A DNA stretch of 64,000 bases from DAHUXT01 sp036378295 (GCA_036378295.1 DASUWS010000232.1:14390-78389), one strand, 5' to 3'. Counted from the stretch's first letter, positions 18,597 to 27,822 are shown. The notes: generated by a model not told the origin, from the sequence alone. Numbers and translations are program-made.

Positions 18597-19610
18597 CTAG
18601 AGCCTCTCGCCCACGAAGCTGGTCAGATCAGCGATCCGGCAGGAATAGCCCCACTCATTGTCGTACCACGCGATGACCTTGACCATGTTGCCACCGAGCA
18701 CCATCGTCGAGAGACCATCGATGATCGAGGAATGGGAATCACCACGGAAGTCGCTCGATACCAGCGGCTCGTCCGTATAGTCGAGGATGTCCTTCAGGCT
18801 TCCCGCAGCAGCCTGCTTGAAGGCGTCGTTGACGGCGTCTACGGTCGTGCTCTTATTGATCATCGCCACGAAGTCCACCACGGAGACCGTCGCGGTGGGC
18901 ACACGCAGTGAGAAGCCGTCGAACCGGCCCTTGAGCTCCGGGATGACCAGCGCGAGCGCGCGAGCAGCTCCGGTCGTCGTCGGGATGATGTTCTGGGCGG
19001 CGGCGCGGGCGCGGCGCAGATCCTTGTGGACGACATCGAGAATGCGCTGGTCGTTGGTGTAGGAGTGGACGGTAGTCATCATGCCACGGTCGATGCCGTA
19101 GGTATCCTGGATGACTTTGGCGGCAGGCGCCAGACAGTTGGTGGTGCAGGAAGCGTTGGAGATGATATTGTGCTGGGCGGGGTCGTACTTGTCTTCGTTG
19201 ACGCCGAGTACGATGGTGATATCTTCGCCCTTGGCAGGCGCTGAGATGATCACTTTCTTGACGCTGTCTCGCAGATGGGCCTTCGCTTTGCTGGCATCAG
19301 TGAAGAGTCCAGTGCTTTCGATAACAATCTGGGCGCCGACGTCGCCCCAGGGAATTTGCGCGGGGTCCTTTTCCTGGAAGACCTTGATCGTCTTGCCATT
19401 GATCGAAAGGTCGTTGTCGTCGAGCACCTTGACTTCACCGTTGAAGCGGCCATATGTGGAGTCGTACCGGAAGAGATGGGCGTTGGTTTCGCTATCGGTG
19501 AGATCGTTGATCGCAACGACCTCGATTTGTGAGGGATGCCGCTCCAGCATTGCCTTCAGGCTCTGGCGCCCGATGCGCCCGAACCCATTGATCGCTACGC
19601 GAATTGCCAT
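18597..19610 (-). CDS. gap: Glyceraldehyde-3-phosphate dehydrogenase, type I
   Basis: Predicted 337-residue enzyme. The Rossmann start is INGFGRIGRQ, the catalytic Cys lies in SNASCTTNC, the catalytic His in VHSYTND, and NEWGYS near the end is intact. An Asp is present in the AINDL stretch, consistent with NAD preference. First gene of gap-pgk-tpiA-MOSC, with a strong GAGGAGG box 8-9 bases before the ATG. Confidence 0.97.
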   Translation of the reverse strand: MAIRVAINGFGRIGRQSLKAMLERHPSQIEVVAINDLTDSETNAHLFRYDSTYGRFNGEVKVLDDNDLSINGKTIKVFQEKDPAQIPWGDVGAQIVIESTGLFTDASKAKAHLRDSVKKVIISAPAKGEDITIVLGVNEDKYDPAQHNIISNASCTTNCLAPAAKVIQDTYGIDRGMMTTVHSYTNDQRILDVVHKDLRRARAAAQNIIPTTTGAARALALVIPELKGRFDGFSLRVPTATVSVVDFVAMINKSTTVDAVNDAFKQAAAGSLKDILDYTDEPLVSSDFRGDSHSSIIDGLSTMVLGGNMVKVIAWYDNEWGYSCRIADLTSFVGERL

Positions 19611-19912
19611 GGGAATGTAACCTCCTCAGAGCGAAAATCTGGAAACAGCCCAGGACGCGGCCCCATTGCCGCGCACCGCTCACCGAGGCTCAAGAGGCAG
19701 GCCAATACGCGCCTGTTTCGGCCCCGGCGCACCGGGAATATTGTATCACGCGAGACACCTCGCAGCGGAGAGCGGCGGGTGGCCTATTCCTCAGGCAAAT
19801 CGAGGGCGGAAACGCGTCGCCCACGCACAGCCGATACAGTGGGCGTTATCATAGGTGTAGTGAGCGAGCGGACGCATCAGCAGATGCTTGGATGGTGTCA
19901 ACCAGGGCGACA
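19611..19912. promoter_or_regulatory. Divergent spacer with possible gap promoter
   Basis: On the minus strand TGATACAAT (the hexamer TACAAT at 19740-19745) forms an extended -10 about 130 bases before gap, without a good -35. Toward the acetyltransferase I see no clear promoter. No other gene or repeat in this stretch. Confidence 0.35.
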
Positions 19913-20524
19913 ATGGATACACACAGACTTGCGGATCTCACGCGTATCGGTGAAGTGGATGTACGGCGAGTCGCGGTGGCGCTGGCGCGGGCGTTTCAGG
20001 ATGACCCGCTCATGCGCTACGCCATCCCGGACGCCAACGAGCGGCGGCGTATCTTGCCGTGGCTGATCAGCTTCAATGTGCGCTACGGCTGCCGCTATGG
20101 CGAGGTCTATGCCACACCGGGATTCGCGGGCGCGGCGATCTGGTTGCCGCCGGAACATCCCACCTTCACCTTCTGGCGGATGGTGCGCGCGGGCATGCTC
20201 AGGGTGCCGCTACGGCTGGGCTGGCCCACCCTGCGGCGCATGATGGCGGTCGAGGGCACCGCGGCCGCGCTGCACACGCGATGCATGCCTGGCAAACATT
20301 GGTATCTCTCACAGATTGGCGTCGAGCCGTCACACCAGCGCCAGGGTGTCGCCTCGCGGCTGCTTCGCCCGATGCTCGCGCGAATTGATGCTGATGGGCT
20401 GTCCTGCTACCTGGAAACCGAGAACGAGGCGAATATCACACTCTACCAGCGCTTCGGCTTCCGAGTCGTCGCTGAGGACGCCATTGACGACGGCGGCCCG
20501 CATATCTGGGCGATGCTCCGCTAG
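19913..20524 (+). CDS. GNAT-family N-acetyltransferase
   Basis: Predicted 203-residue acetyltransferase. Motif A for acetyl-CoA is clear: YLSQIGVEPSHQRQGVASRL, with the RQGVA pyrophosphate loop, followed by CYLETENEANITLYQRFGF. The N-terminal half (ARAFQDDPLMRYAIPD) matches the GNAT group that includes puromycin-type acetyltransferases. The frame is open upstream; ATG 19913 was chosen because the family similarity starts there, though its ribosome binding site (AGGGCGA) is modest. Substrate unknown. Confidence 0.82.
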   Translation: MDTHRLADLTRIGEVDVRRVAVALARAFQDDPLMRYAIPDANERRRILPWLISFNVRYGCRYGEVYATPGFAGAAIWLPPEHPTFTFWRMVRAGMLRVPLRLGWPTLRRMMAVEGTAAALHTRCMPGKHWYLSQIGVEPSHQRQGVASRLLRPMLARIDADGLSCYLETENEANITLYQRFGFRVVAEDAIDDGGPHIWAMLR

Positions 20525-20532
20525 TCTCCCCA

Positions 20533-20650
20533 GACCTCACCCCCACCCCCTCTCCCACGGGGAGAGGGAAACCAGAAACGTTGCCCGTTGGCCGCTCTGC
20601 TCGTCTGCGGCCCCTCCCCTCGCGGGGGGAGGGGGTAGGGGGAGAGGTCC
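20533..20650. repeat. GC-rich palindromic element (REP-like) between convergent genes
   Basis: Two hairpins: CCCTCTCCC/GGGAGAGGG (20548-20568, 3-base loop) and CCCCTCCCC/GGGGAGGGG (20611-20635). The whole block begins GACCTCACCCC and ends GGGGGAGAGGTC, so its ends are inverted. It separates the ends of the acetyltransferase and aspS genes. ACCTCACCCC recurs at 56518 and 63238. Confidence 0.75.
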
Positions 20651-20656
20651 GCCTCT

Positions 20657-22009
20657 CTATGGGCGCAAGCGATTAATATCGCGCGGAAAGAGTGTCGCCA
20701 GCTTCACTGACGGCAATCCGGTGAGCAGCGTGAGCAGACGCTCCAGCCCGATGGCGAAGCCGCCATGCGGAGGCATACCATAGCGGAATGCTTCCAGATA
20801 ATCGGCGAATGGCTCCGGCGAGATGCCGCGCTCAGCCAGTGCCGCCAGATAGTCTCCGTAGCGATGGAGCCGCTGCCCACCAGTCATCAACTCCATTCCG
20901 CGGAAGATCAGGTCCGCCGAGTTGGAGTACCCTGGCCGAGCGGGATCAGGGTGCGTGTAGAATGGGCGCTTGCTCATAGGATACCCCGTGACGAAGAGGA
21001 AGTCGCTGCCGTGCTCAGCGCGTGCCCACTCGCCGAGCCAGCGCTCATCCTGTGGCGAGAGGTCCGGCTCGCCTCGCACGTCCACCCCGTGCAACTGGAA
21101 GATCAATTCCTGTGCCTCAGCGAAGTGAATATGTGGAATCTCCGCGGGCACCTCTGGCAGCGTCACGCCCAGCAAGGCAAGGTCAGCGGCATTGGCGGCG
21201 CGGAATCGCTCCATCATCGCCGCCAACACCTCACGAGCAACCGCCATGACGGTGAAGTGGCTCTCGATGAAGCCCATCTCCATATCCAGGCTGACATACT
21301 CGTTGATATGGCGCGTGGTGTCGTGTGGCTCGGCGCGGAAAACCGGCCCAACCTCGAAGACGCGCTCGAAGACGCCAACCATGATCTGCTTGTAGAACTG
21401 CGGACTCTGCGCCAGATACGCGGGACGGCCAAAGTAGTCCAGCGCGAAGACGTTGGCCCCGCCCTCAGTGGCCGATTCGACCAGCTTAGGCGACTGTATC
21501 TCGGTGAAGCCGCGCGCGCTGAGCGCTTCGCGGAAGCCAGCCATCGCGCTCGCCCCAAGACGGAAGACGGCGCGGCGCGTGGGATGGCGCGTGGTGATGA
21601 CCGCCTCGTCCAGCAGCGTTGTCAGGTTCGCCTTCAGCTCGCGCTTGCCCAGCGTGACAGGCAACGTCTCGGTGACGGCGGTGAGCACAGTGATGCGCGG
21701 CTCCCGCAATTCGATGCCACCGGGCGCCTGGCTGGCGGTCGCCACAACCCCCTCCACCAGCAGGACGCTCTCGGGGCCAGCGTGCGCGGCACGCAGCGGC
21801 GCCAACTCATCCTCTGTGGCGGCGACTACCTGCACAATGCCCCAGCCATCGCGCAGGATGAGGAAGCTGATACCGCCCAGACGGCGCAATGCATGCAGCC
21901 AGCCCGCTATCTGGACGCGCTCGCCAACGTGCGCGGCGACCTCGCTGGAGGGAATGCGCGAGTTGGACGGGACAGAAATGGAAGACGACAGATCTGTCGG
22001 TGTAGGCAT
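20657..22009 (-). CDS. aspS: Aspartyl-tRNA synthetase, archaeal/eukaryotic-type (class IIb)
   Basis: Predicted 450-residue enzyme charging tRNA with aspartate. An N-terminal OB-fold anticodon-binding domain (about 25-115, RVQIAGWLHALRRLGG) is joined to the class II core: motif 2 with VGPVFRAEPHDTTRHINEY and motif 3 with AIGLERLLTLLTG. It lacks the large GAD insertion of bacterial AspRS, and its length matches the archaeal type, some of which also charge tRNA-Asn. The two signature residues for tRNA discrimination cannot be judged safely by eye. AGGAG lies 8 bases before the ATG. The leader contains a T-box. Confidence 0.92.
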   Translation of the reverse strand: MPTPTDLSSSISVPSNSRIPSSEVAAHVGERVQIAGWLHALRRLGGISFLILRDGWGIVQVVAATEDELAPLRAAHAGPESVLLVEGVVATASQAPGGIELREPRITVLTAVTETLPVTLGKRELKANLTTLLDEAVITTRHPTRRAVFRLGASAMAGFREALSARGFTEIQSPKLVESATEGGANVFALDYFGRPAYLAQSPQFYKQIMVGVFERVFEVGPVFRAEPHDTTRHINEYVSLDMEMGFIESHFTVMAVAREVLAAMMERFRAANAADLALLGVTLPEVPAEIPHIHFAEAQELIFQLHGVDVRGEPDLSPQDERWLGEWARAEHGSDFLFVTGYPMSKRPFYTHPDPARPGYSNSADLIFRGMELMTGGQRLHRYGDYLAALAERGISPEPFADYLEAFRYGMPPHGGFAIGLERLLTLLTGLPSVKLATLFPRDINRLRP

Positions 22010-22189
22010 GAGAATGCTCCTATGCGTGTGCTAATCCTGGCCTGCCATCCTGTTTGCTGTTGATGCTGGGAAGGACGCCCCTGGCAGACCAGCCACACTG
22101 GCATCACGCATTTCTCAGGCGTCTCCCCCCGGGTTGGCGTCCCCGGTATCGTCGTCGTCATCCATCGCATGTCTCTCCTTGAAACTGTC

Positions 22190-22214
22190 CCCTCTCCGTG
22201 TCGGGGAGGGGGAA
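22190..22214. repeat. GC-rich short hairpin in aspS leader
   Basis: CCCCTCTCC, a 5-base loop, then GGGGAGGGGG; a partial member of the GC-rich palindrome family. It sits between the T-box terminator and the aspS start. Confidence 0.45.
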
Positions 22215-22276
22215 CACAACGGGCTGGGATGGGGTGGCGCGCGTACAATCAATGCGCATGCAATCAATGCGCATAC

Positions 22277-22314
22277 AAAAAGCCCTCATCCTCACAATTC
22301 TGGAGGACGAGGGC
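22277..22314 (-). terminator. T-box regulated terminator
   Basis: Twelve-base stem with one G-U pair, 9-base loop and five T residues on the minus strand, about 265 bases before the aspS start. This is the conditional terminator of the T-box leader. Confidence 0.85.
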
Positions 22315-22575
22315 CTACGCGCCGGCTCGTGGTGCCACCACCATTCGCTCCGGTGCACTGCGATGCGAACCATACGCAACGGAGCCTCTCTGGCCAGCCA
22401 TGATACGCTGACCATTCGCGCGCTAACGGGCGCATCCCGACTCCGGCTACTGAGCGCATAGGATCGGCATAGGATCGGCGCAGGTTCACCGGGTGGCTCT
22501 GGGAGGTCTGTCGGGCTGGTCCGCGTCGGCGCTCGCAGCATACGCGCCGCTCTCTGCATCGCTGGCAACAACCAA
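22277..22575 (-). promoter_or_regulatory. T-box riboswitch leader of aspS
   Basis: Read on the minus strand, the leader holds the T-box sequence GGTGGCACCACGAG (complement of 22326-22339), one change from the core GGTGGNACCGCG, followed by a terminator: GCCCTCGTCCTC and GAGGATGAGGGC pair over 12 bases (22282-22314, one G-U) and end in TTTTT. About 150 bases upstream GGTGAACC (complement of 22483-22490) matches the conserved GGUGNRA of the Stem I distal loop, and CTCCG/CGGAG marks a likely Stem III. Uncharged tRNA-Asp would stabilise the antiterminator and switch on aspS. GAU codons lie on the 3' side of Stem I, in a duplicated GCCGATCCTAT, but the specifier codon is not assigned with certainty. 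Confidence 0.78.
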
Positions 22576-22750
22576 ACGGTTCCCATCACAGCCGTATAGC
22601 GCAACTGTATCACATGACGAGGGGAGCTATCAAGCACTCGTTGCCGCTCTCCTGGACAACAGGGCAGCCGTGTGGTAGCACGTGCCTGAACGGGTGCGCT
22701 ACGTATCCGCATGCCTGGAGCAGATTGGAGAGATGAGGGAGGTCCATGCC

Positions 22751-23122
22751 ATGAGATTCGGTTTGTTCTTGCTGCGGTGGGCATTGAATGCTCTCGCGCT
22801 GCTTGGTGTCGCGTGGCTGCTGAAGGATATCCACGCGACGGTTGCAGGCGCTATCCTGGCGGCGTTGGTGATTGGCATTCTCAACGCGGTCATCGGCCCG
22901 ATCCTCAGGCTGCTGACGTTCCCCATCACCATCGTGACGCTCGGCCTCTTTCTGCTGGTGATCAATGCGGTGCTCTTCTGGCTGGCATCGCTCATCACCC
23001 CAGACTTCCAGGTGACGAGCCTGTTCGCGGTCATCGTGGGTTCGATCCTCTACTCGATCCTGACCACGATCATCTCCTTCGTTGTGCGCAGCCCCAGACG
23101 ATCTGACGCGGCCAATAAGTAG
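22751..23122 (+). CDS. Small membrane protein, phage-holin-4-like (PF04020 type)
   Basis: Predicted 123-residue protein with four membrane helices. LRWALNALALLGVAWLL, AILAALVIGILNAVIGPILR and FPITIVTLGLFLLVINAVLF match the widespread YvlD/phage_holin_4_2 family. These are chromosomal membrane proteins of unclear function, often in envelope-stress operons, not true holins. GGAGG lies 7-8 bases before ATG 22751; the frame is open further upstream. A hairpin terminator follows. Confidence 0.85.
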   Translation: MRFGLFLLRWALNALALLGVAWLLKDIHATVAGAILAALVIGILNAVIGPILRLLTFPITIVTLGLFLLVINAVLFWLASLITPDFQVTSLFAVIVGSILYSILTTIISFVVRSPRRSDAANK

Positions 23123-23151
23123 GCACCTGGCTCTGGCGGGTTTGCATCTTT

Positions 23152-23190
23152 GCCTCTCTCCACACCGGAGAGGGGCTTACTATTTCTTGC
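23152..23190 (+). terminator. Intrinsic terminator after the membrane protein gene
   Basis: GCCTCTCTCC and GGAGAGGGGC pair over 10 bases (one G-U) around a 5-base loop, then TTACTATTTCTT. Confidence 0.7.
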
Positions 23191-23286
23191 TCGTGCGTGT
23201 GTGTCCTGGCCCATCTTGTGCTACAAAACTACTTTCGTGACATTGGCCATGTAACTCCTTGTACCAGACTCTGGAGAAATGTACAC

Positions 23287-23844
23287 ATGACAACGCAGCA
23301 GGCTACCCGGACGCACGCCAGCGCGCGCGTGAAGACCTATCCCGCGCCCAAGCAACTGGCCACACCAACCGATCTATCCCAGGACGATGTCAAGGCGATT
23401 ACCGAAGCGCTCAACCCATTGGTCGCGGATGCCTTCGCCCTCTACGTCAAGACCAAGAACTTCCACTGGCATCTCTCCGGCTCGCACTTCCGCGACTACC
23501 ATCTGCTCTTCGACGAGCACGCCGAGGCGATCTTCACCTCGATTGACACAGTGGCTGAGCGGGTTCGGCGCATTGGCGGCACGACAATCCGCAGCATTGG
23601 CCATATCAGCCAGTTACAGACCATTCAGGATGATAATGACGAATTCGTGCCACCTGGCGAGATGGCGCGGCGGCTGATGGACGATAACGCGCATCTGGCG
23701 AAGATGCAGCGGGCAGCGCATCAGGTCTGCGAGCAGCATCGCGACGTGGCGACAGCGAGCGAGCTAGAGATCATCATCGACCAGACCGAGCGGCGCACCT
23801 GGTTCCTCTATGAGGTCTGCCAGGGCATGGATAACACGCAGTAG
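23287..23844 (+). CDS. dps: Dps-family ferritin-like DNA-protection protein
   Basis: Predicted 185-residue protein forming a dodecameric shell that oxidises and stores iron and shields DNA from peroxide. The Dps signature is complete: KNFHWHLSGSHFRDYH with the ferroxidase His, then FDEHAEAIFTSIDTVAERVR with the Asp and Glu ligands. The N-terminal 35 residues are Lys/Arg/Thr-rich and could bind DNA. ATG 23287 is chosen because an upstream extension is unlike the family; GGAGA lies 10 bases before it. A strong terminator follows. Confidence 0.93.
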   Translation: MTTQQATRTHASARVKTYPAPKQLATPTDLSQDDVKAITEALNPLVADAFALYVKTKNFHWHLSGSHFRDYHLLFDEHAEAIFTSIDTVAERVRRIGGTTIRSIGHISQLQTIQDDNDEFVPPGEMARRLMDDNAHLAKMQRAAHQVCEQHRDVATASELEIIIDQTERRTWFLYEVCQGMDNTQ

Positions 23845-23871
23845 CGCGCTGGCCAAACCGCACTCCCTGCA

Positions 23872-23901
23872 CCCCCTCCCTGCCCTGGGAGGGGGCTTTT
23901 T
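23872..23901 (+). terminator. Intrinsic terminator after dps
   Basis: CCCCCTCCC and GGGAGGGGG form a perfect 9-base stem with a 6-base loop, followed by CTTTTT. It also lies in front of the end of the convergent DUF4012 gene. Confidence 0.88.
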
Positions 23902-23936
23902 GTATCTGCTCGCGGTGAGCGGAGAGGAGATGGCCG

Positions 23937-26486
23937 CTATGCCGCTGGGCGCCTGCGCGGGTCGAGCAGATCACCGGTGGAGGCGCTGCTTGTTGGCGTC
24001 GCCTGCCCACCGGAGAGCGCGGCCTTGTTCACCACATTCGGGACGTAGTAGGTCAGCGTCAGGTTGGCGGTGCAGTACTGCGGGATGACGACATAGCCGC
24101 CCCACATCGTCAGGCCGGGCACGTCGCTCGTCGTCGCCGTTGGCCCCCCAACCTCATTCAGGGTGCCAGGAGCGCTGCCAGGCTGCACGATGTAGTACCC
24201 CTGGCTTGTGGGCAGATAGCCGCCCGCCGGGCAGACACGCTCGCCACCAGGATACGGATTCGCCCCGCAGGTAGGGGTGGTGCTGGGTGGTGGGGGAGGA
24301 TTGTGCGGATCACCCGGTTTGGTGCTATCCGCGGGTCCCGTGCACATCACTGTGCCGGAATCGAAACCGTCGGCATACTTGAGTTGTGCCCCGGCAGGCA
24401 CATAGATCCGCACATAGTCTCGATAAGTCAGGAAACCAGCCGCCTGGGAATAGTTCTGGATATTATTCTTGATCGCTATCCGCAGATGGTGGGTCGCGCC
24501 GCCTTTGGTGTCGAGCGTAACGTCGTCTTTGATCGTTGTGGCAACGTAGGGTGATGCCTTCGAGATACTGACATTCACCTGCGAAACGAAGAGGCCGTCG
24601 ATTCCGGACGTTGTGTCAATCGCGCCATCCGCATGCATCTTGCTCAGTTGCTTTTCGAGAGCCTTGTCGTTGAAGTAGATCTGCACCTCCTTGGAACGCA
24701 AATCAGCCAGGAACTGCTTCGCCATCGGGATCAGCTCGCTCTTGGGCAGGTGGCGCACGTGATCTTCGAGCATCTTCTCAAGCTCTTGGGTGAAGCGGAC
24801 GCGAATCGTGTTCTGCGAAGTCGTATAGTCGTTGAGGACCGCCCGCGCCCTGGCAATGCCCGCGGCGCTCTCCTCGTAGAAATGAATCTTGTCTACGAGG
24901 TTATCCGCCGTCACCTTCTCATTGAAGATCGGCACGACCAGCGGACCAGTAACCCGCAGCACGCTGGCGATAGCATCAGGTGTGAACTGGATGACGCCAT
25001 CCACGTTGCTGCATGCCTCGTGGCTGTAGGCATCCATGATGAGCTTCGCCGAGGTCGGGAAGTCGGAGTTAAGATTCGCGTCGCGCAGGCCCCAGTTGGC
25101 GAACGGCCACCAACCGCGGTAGGCTTGCGGCGCGGGATTGTTGATGGCCCAGTTGTTCACGCCCTTCCCGCAGCCAGCCTTGCCATAGTCGATATCATTC
25201 GCGCGCAGCAGCGTAATCGGCGCAACCTTGCCGTGATCAATGGTCAGGATACTGTAGAACCCCTCAAAGCCGCCCGTTCCGCGCAACTCGCCCTTATCGA
25301 GCGTCTGTAGCAGGAAGTGGCGCGGAGCATCGGCGCCAGCCAGCCATCCGATCATGCTGAGGTAATCGTTGGACTGGGTGAAGATATCTTTGAAGCGCGG
25401 CATCAGCTCGATGGCTGTGCGCAACTGCTCCTTCTGCGAGGCGCTGATGGGCAAGCCGTCCACCTGGACGCCCGCGAGATCCTGCTGGATGCGATTGAAG
25501 ATGATCTGGCCCTGCGCCAGCCCCTTCTGGAGCGATTCCACATCGCTCTGGGTGATCAACTCGCTATTCCCGTTACCAGCGGCACTGGCAGCGTGGACAC
25601 GATCAACCAGCGGCTTGGCGGAGTCCGCCAGCACCACACCCAGACTTGCCGCGTCATAGCCAACATTCGCGAGCTTCGTCACGCTATCCACCTGCGAGCC
25701 AACGCCCGGAACACGCGGCGCGAGCGAGAGCACCCAATCGGGATGCGTCAGTCTGTTCCGCAACTGCTGGAAGTCGCGCTGGGCGGCATGTAGTTCAGAG
25801 ATCGCGCGGTTGATGGCCACCGGGTCGAAAGTAAAGCCCTTACTGGCCTCCCCGGTTGGGGTGGCGGTTGCGGTTCCAGTGGGCGTCGCCGTTGGCGTCG
25901 CCGTTGCGTTGGAGGACGTCGCCGTCTTGTCGCCAAGCGTGAGCGCCGTATTCGTGTCAATCACCTGATGATACGTCGCAGCCTTGATGGACTTCGGCAT
26001 ATCTGAGGAAGGGTGAATTGTAATAGTGGCTTGATCGAGTGTGCCGCCTTGCCGCTGGAGAAAGTAGGTATAAGGCGCATCGCCGAGCGCCTCGCCATCG
26101 AGGAGCGAGGTGAGCGAGGTATTGTTGGACGTGACCCCGTCCAGCAGGCCAGAGAGATCGTTCTTGGCGTTGAGCAGATGGCGCACGCCGGACTGCCCCA
26201 GGCTCTTGAGCGTCGAATAGTCCTGAGCAGCGGAAACGACCGCCACCATACTGGGCAGCAGGATGGCGAGCAGCACTACGACGATGACCACAACGGCCCA
26301 CCGGGGTAGCCGGCGTATTGGTCCGAGCCGCCGCGCGGTCCGGTCGCGCCACAGGTTCACCGTGGTAGCAGCACGAGAAACCAATGTATCTTCCTCAGTG
26401 GCATCTGGAGCGCCAATGGCGTATTGGGGTTGTTCCAATGGTCGCTCCGACGACACTGCGCTCTGGGTTATCGTACTATCGTCCAT
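23937..26486 (-). CDS. DUF4012-domain membrane-anchored protein
   Basis: Predicted 849-residue protein. A 60-residue cytosolic tail and one membrane helix (about 62-88) are followed by a large external part. LLQTLDKGELRGTGGFEGFY is the landmark of DUF4012. A Thr/Pro/Ala repeat (TATPTATPTGTATATPTG) around residues 195-215 is a flexible linker, and another Pro-rich stretch lies near 750. DUF4012 proteins of Gram-positive and Chloroflexota bacteria are often near exopolysaccharide genes, but their role is unknown. GGGAGAGGG lies upstream of the ATG. No related genes are adjacent. Confidence 0.83.
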   Translation of the reverse strand: MDDSTITQSAVSSERPLEQPQYAIGAPDATEEDTLVSRAATTVNLWRDRTARRLGPIRRLPRWAVVVIVVVLLAILLPSMVAVVSAAQDYSTLKSLGQSGVRHLLNAKNDLSGLLDGVTSNNTSLTSLLDGEALGDAPYTYFLQRQGGTLDQATITIHPSSDMPKSIKAATYHQVIDTNTALTLGDKTATSSNATATPTATPTGTATATPTGEASKGFTFDPVAINRAISELHAAQRDFQQLRNRLTHPDWVLSLAPRVPGVGSQVDSVTKLANVGYDAASLGVVLADSAKPLVDRVHAASAAGNGNSELITQSDVESLQKGLAQGQIIFNRIQQDLAGVQVDGLPISASQKEQLRTAIELMPRFKDIFTQSNDYLSMIGWLAGADAPRHFLLQTLDKGELRGTGGFEGFYSILTIDHGKVAPITLLRANDIDYGKAGCGKGVNNWAINNPAPQAYRGWWPFANWGLRDANLNSDFPTSAKLIMDAYSHEACSNVDGVIQFTPDAIASVLRVTGPLVVPIFNEKVTADNLVDKIHFYEESAAGIARARAVLNDYTTSQNTIRVRFTQELEKMLEDHVRHLPKSELIPMAKQFLADLRSKEVQIYFNDKALEKQLSKMHADGAIDTTSGIDGLFVSQVNVSISKASPYVATTIKDDVTLDTKGGATHHLRIAIKNNIQNYSQAAGFLTYRDYVRIYVPAGAQLKYADGFDSGTVMCTGPADSTKPGDPHNPPPPPSTTPTCGANPYPGGERVCPAGGYLPTSQGYYIVQPGSAPGTLNEVGGPTATTSDVPGLTMWGGYVVIPQYCTANLTLTYYVPNVVNKAALSGGQATPTSSASTGDLLDPRRRPAA

Positions 26487-26833
26487 GTGCGCACACCCTC
26501 TCCCGTATCCTTCACCACAGCGATGCTCTTAGCACGGCAGCTTGCAAAAATCATGCCCTGTGAGTATGCCAATGAATCTGTCAGCGCTTCACGTACGGCG
26601 CCCGTTGGGCTGAAGACGAATCATCGTGGCATGGCCAGAATACATCACCTGAAGGCGCATATCCGGGCGCATGCCACCACTCTAATTGACGAAGCGAGGG
26701 AACTCGTTGTTCACGTTTAGCCAAATGGATGAGTCATATTGAGAGACGACTGTGATATCAGCAAGACGGCGAAGGCCATCCATGTTCTACATCTTCTACC
26801 CCGCCGCGATGTGTGGACTCCCGCGCCCAAGCG
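26487..26833. other. Intergenic region, nothing seen
   Basis: Between the DUF4012 gene and the GerMN lipoprotein gene, both on the minus strand. No gene, hairpin or clear promoter; the region must hold the DUF4012 promoter. Confidence 0.4.
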
Positions 26834-27496
26834 CTAGCTCAGACAGGCGTTAGCGCCCTGGAGATCGTTGAAGCAGCCGCCATCTTTGTTCAGAATGACC
26901 ACCTGGTGGATGTTGGAGAACTGCAACATCGTCTTGTCGATCTCGGCAGTGATGCGCGCGCCAGTGAGGTCGCCCGCAAGCTGAATAGCGCGGCAAAACT
27001 TGATCGTCATCGTGCCCGGCGCCGATACGGTTGTGCCTTTGTGGTCGGGGTAGAGCTGGAAATCAGGTCCGCCGCAATTGGAGGCACCACTGAGCGAAGC
27101 GGTCAGCTCCGTGTAAAGGCCCATTGCCTTCTCCGAGGACGTTGGCCCAGCGATAAGCTGTTGCAGGGAAAACCGGGCGACGCCGAGATCCGGCGAGACG
27201 CGGTGTACCGGAAAGACGGCGTTGACGTTGCTGTCCGAGTCGGGATGCTTCGAGAAATACACCAGGACTGGATTGCCGCTGGGGCGATTCGTCGTGGCGG
27301 TCGGCGCAACCGTCGCGGTGGACGCGGGACTGCCCGCCGTTGGGGTGGTATCTCCAGCGCCGCCCAGGCCTGAGTCCGAGCCGCCAGGAGATGCGCCGCA
27401 CGCTGAGAGAGCGAGCAGCGCAGCGAGCAATCCGAGCGCCAGAGGGTGCGCTAACCTGCGGACGCGCGAGAAAGGAGCGGTACGACGCGGAAACAT
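26834..27496 (-). CDS. GerMN-domain lipoprotein
   Basis: Predicted 220-residue exported lipoprotein. The signal peptide ends in LLALSACG, a lipobox. A Gly/Thr/Ala-rich tether follows, then a GerMN-like domain from about residue 75: LVYFSKHPDS, VHRVSPDLGVARFSLQQLIAGPTSSEKAMGL and a C-terminal IDKTMLQFS segment. GerMN domains occur in spore-germination and envelope lipoproteins and are thought to bind cell-wall or protein partners. ATG 27496 has GGAAG 8 bases before it; a longer frame to 27556 lacks a good site and would spoil the signal peptide. Confidence 0.8.
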   Translation of the reverse strand: MFPRRTAPFSRVRRLAHPLALGLLAALLALSACGASPGGSDSGLGGAGDTTPTAGSPASTATVAPTATTNRPSGNPVLVYFSKHPDSDSNVNAVFPVHRVSPDLGVARFSLQQLIAGPTSSEKAMGLYTELTASLSGASNCGGPDFQLYPDHKGTTVSAPGTMTIKFCRAIQLAGDLTGARITAEIDKTMLQFSNIHQVVILNKDGGCFNDLQGANACLS

Positions 27497-27822
27497 AGCA
27501 TACTTCCTTTCAAAGGCACCACGAGAAGAATGTGGACTGATGATCGCGATCTCCATACCGTTTCGATGACGGATGGGGATAAGTCAGAACGGATGATGGC
27601 GGGCGAGCAGGACATGCCATGCTTTTGTGAATGCTGTTTTCAGCATACCCTTTGAGGGGACAGGAATATGTGGCAGTGCTCACAATGCGCCTGCGTGATT
27701 GTACCGATCTGTTTCGCTGACGGCAGGCGCCTTCAGACGCTATACTTCGTATAGTTGTGGTAGGAGTCTGGGCCGCAGCCACGGGGCGCGGCCCGTTCTT
27801 TCGAGGAGACAGGATTGTCCAT
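27497..27822. promoter_or_regulatory. Divergent spacer with palindromic promoter of the PIG-L gene
   Basis: CTATAC-TTC-GTATAG (27740-27754) is a perfect 6-3-6 palindrome. It contains TATACT, a possible -10 box, with CTGACG 18 bases before it as a weak -35. A regulator binding this site would control the deacetylase gene. The rest of the spacer shows nothing. Confidence 0.45.

Noticed and set aside
22682..22750. Longer start for the small membrane protein
   Set aside because: GGAGG directly before ATG 22751, and the extra residues are not membrane-like.
22751..23122. Prophage holin
   Set aside because: No other phage gene is present; this family is a common chromosomal membrane protein.
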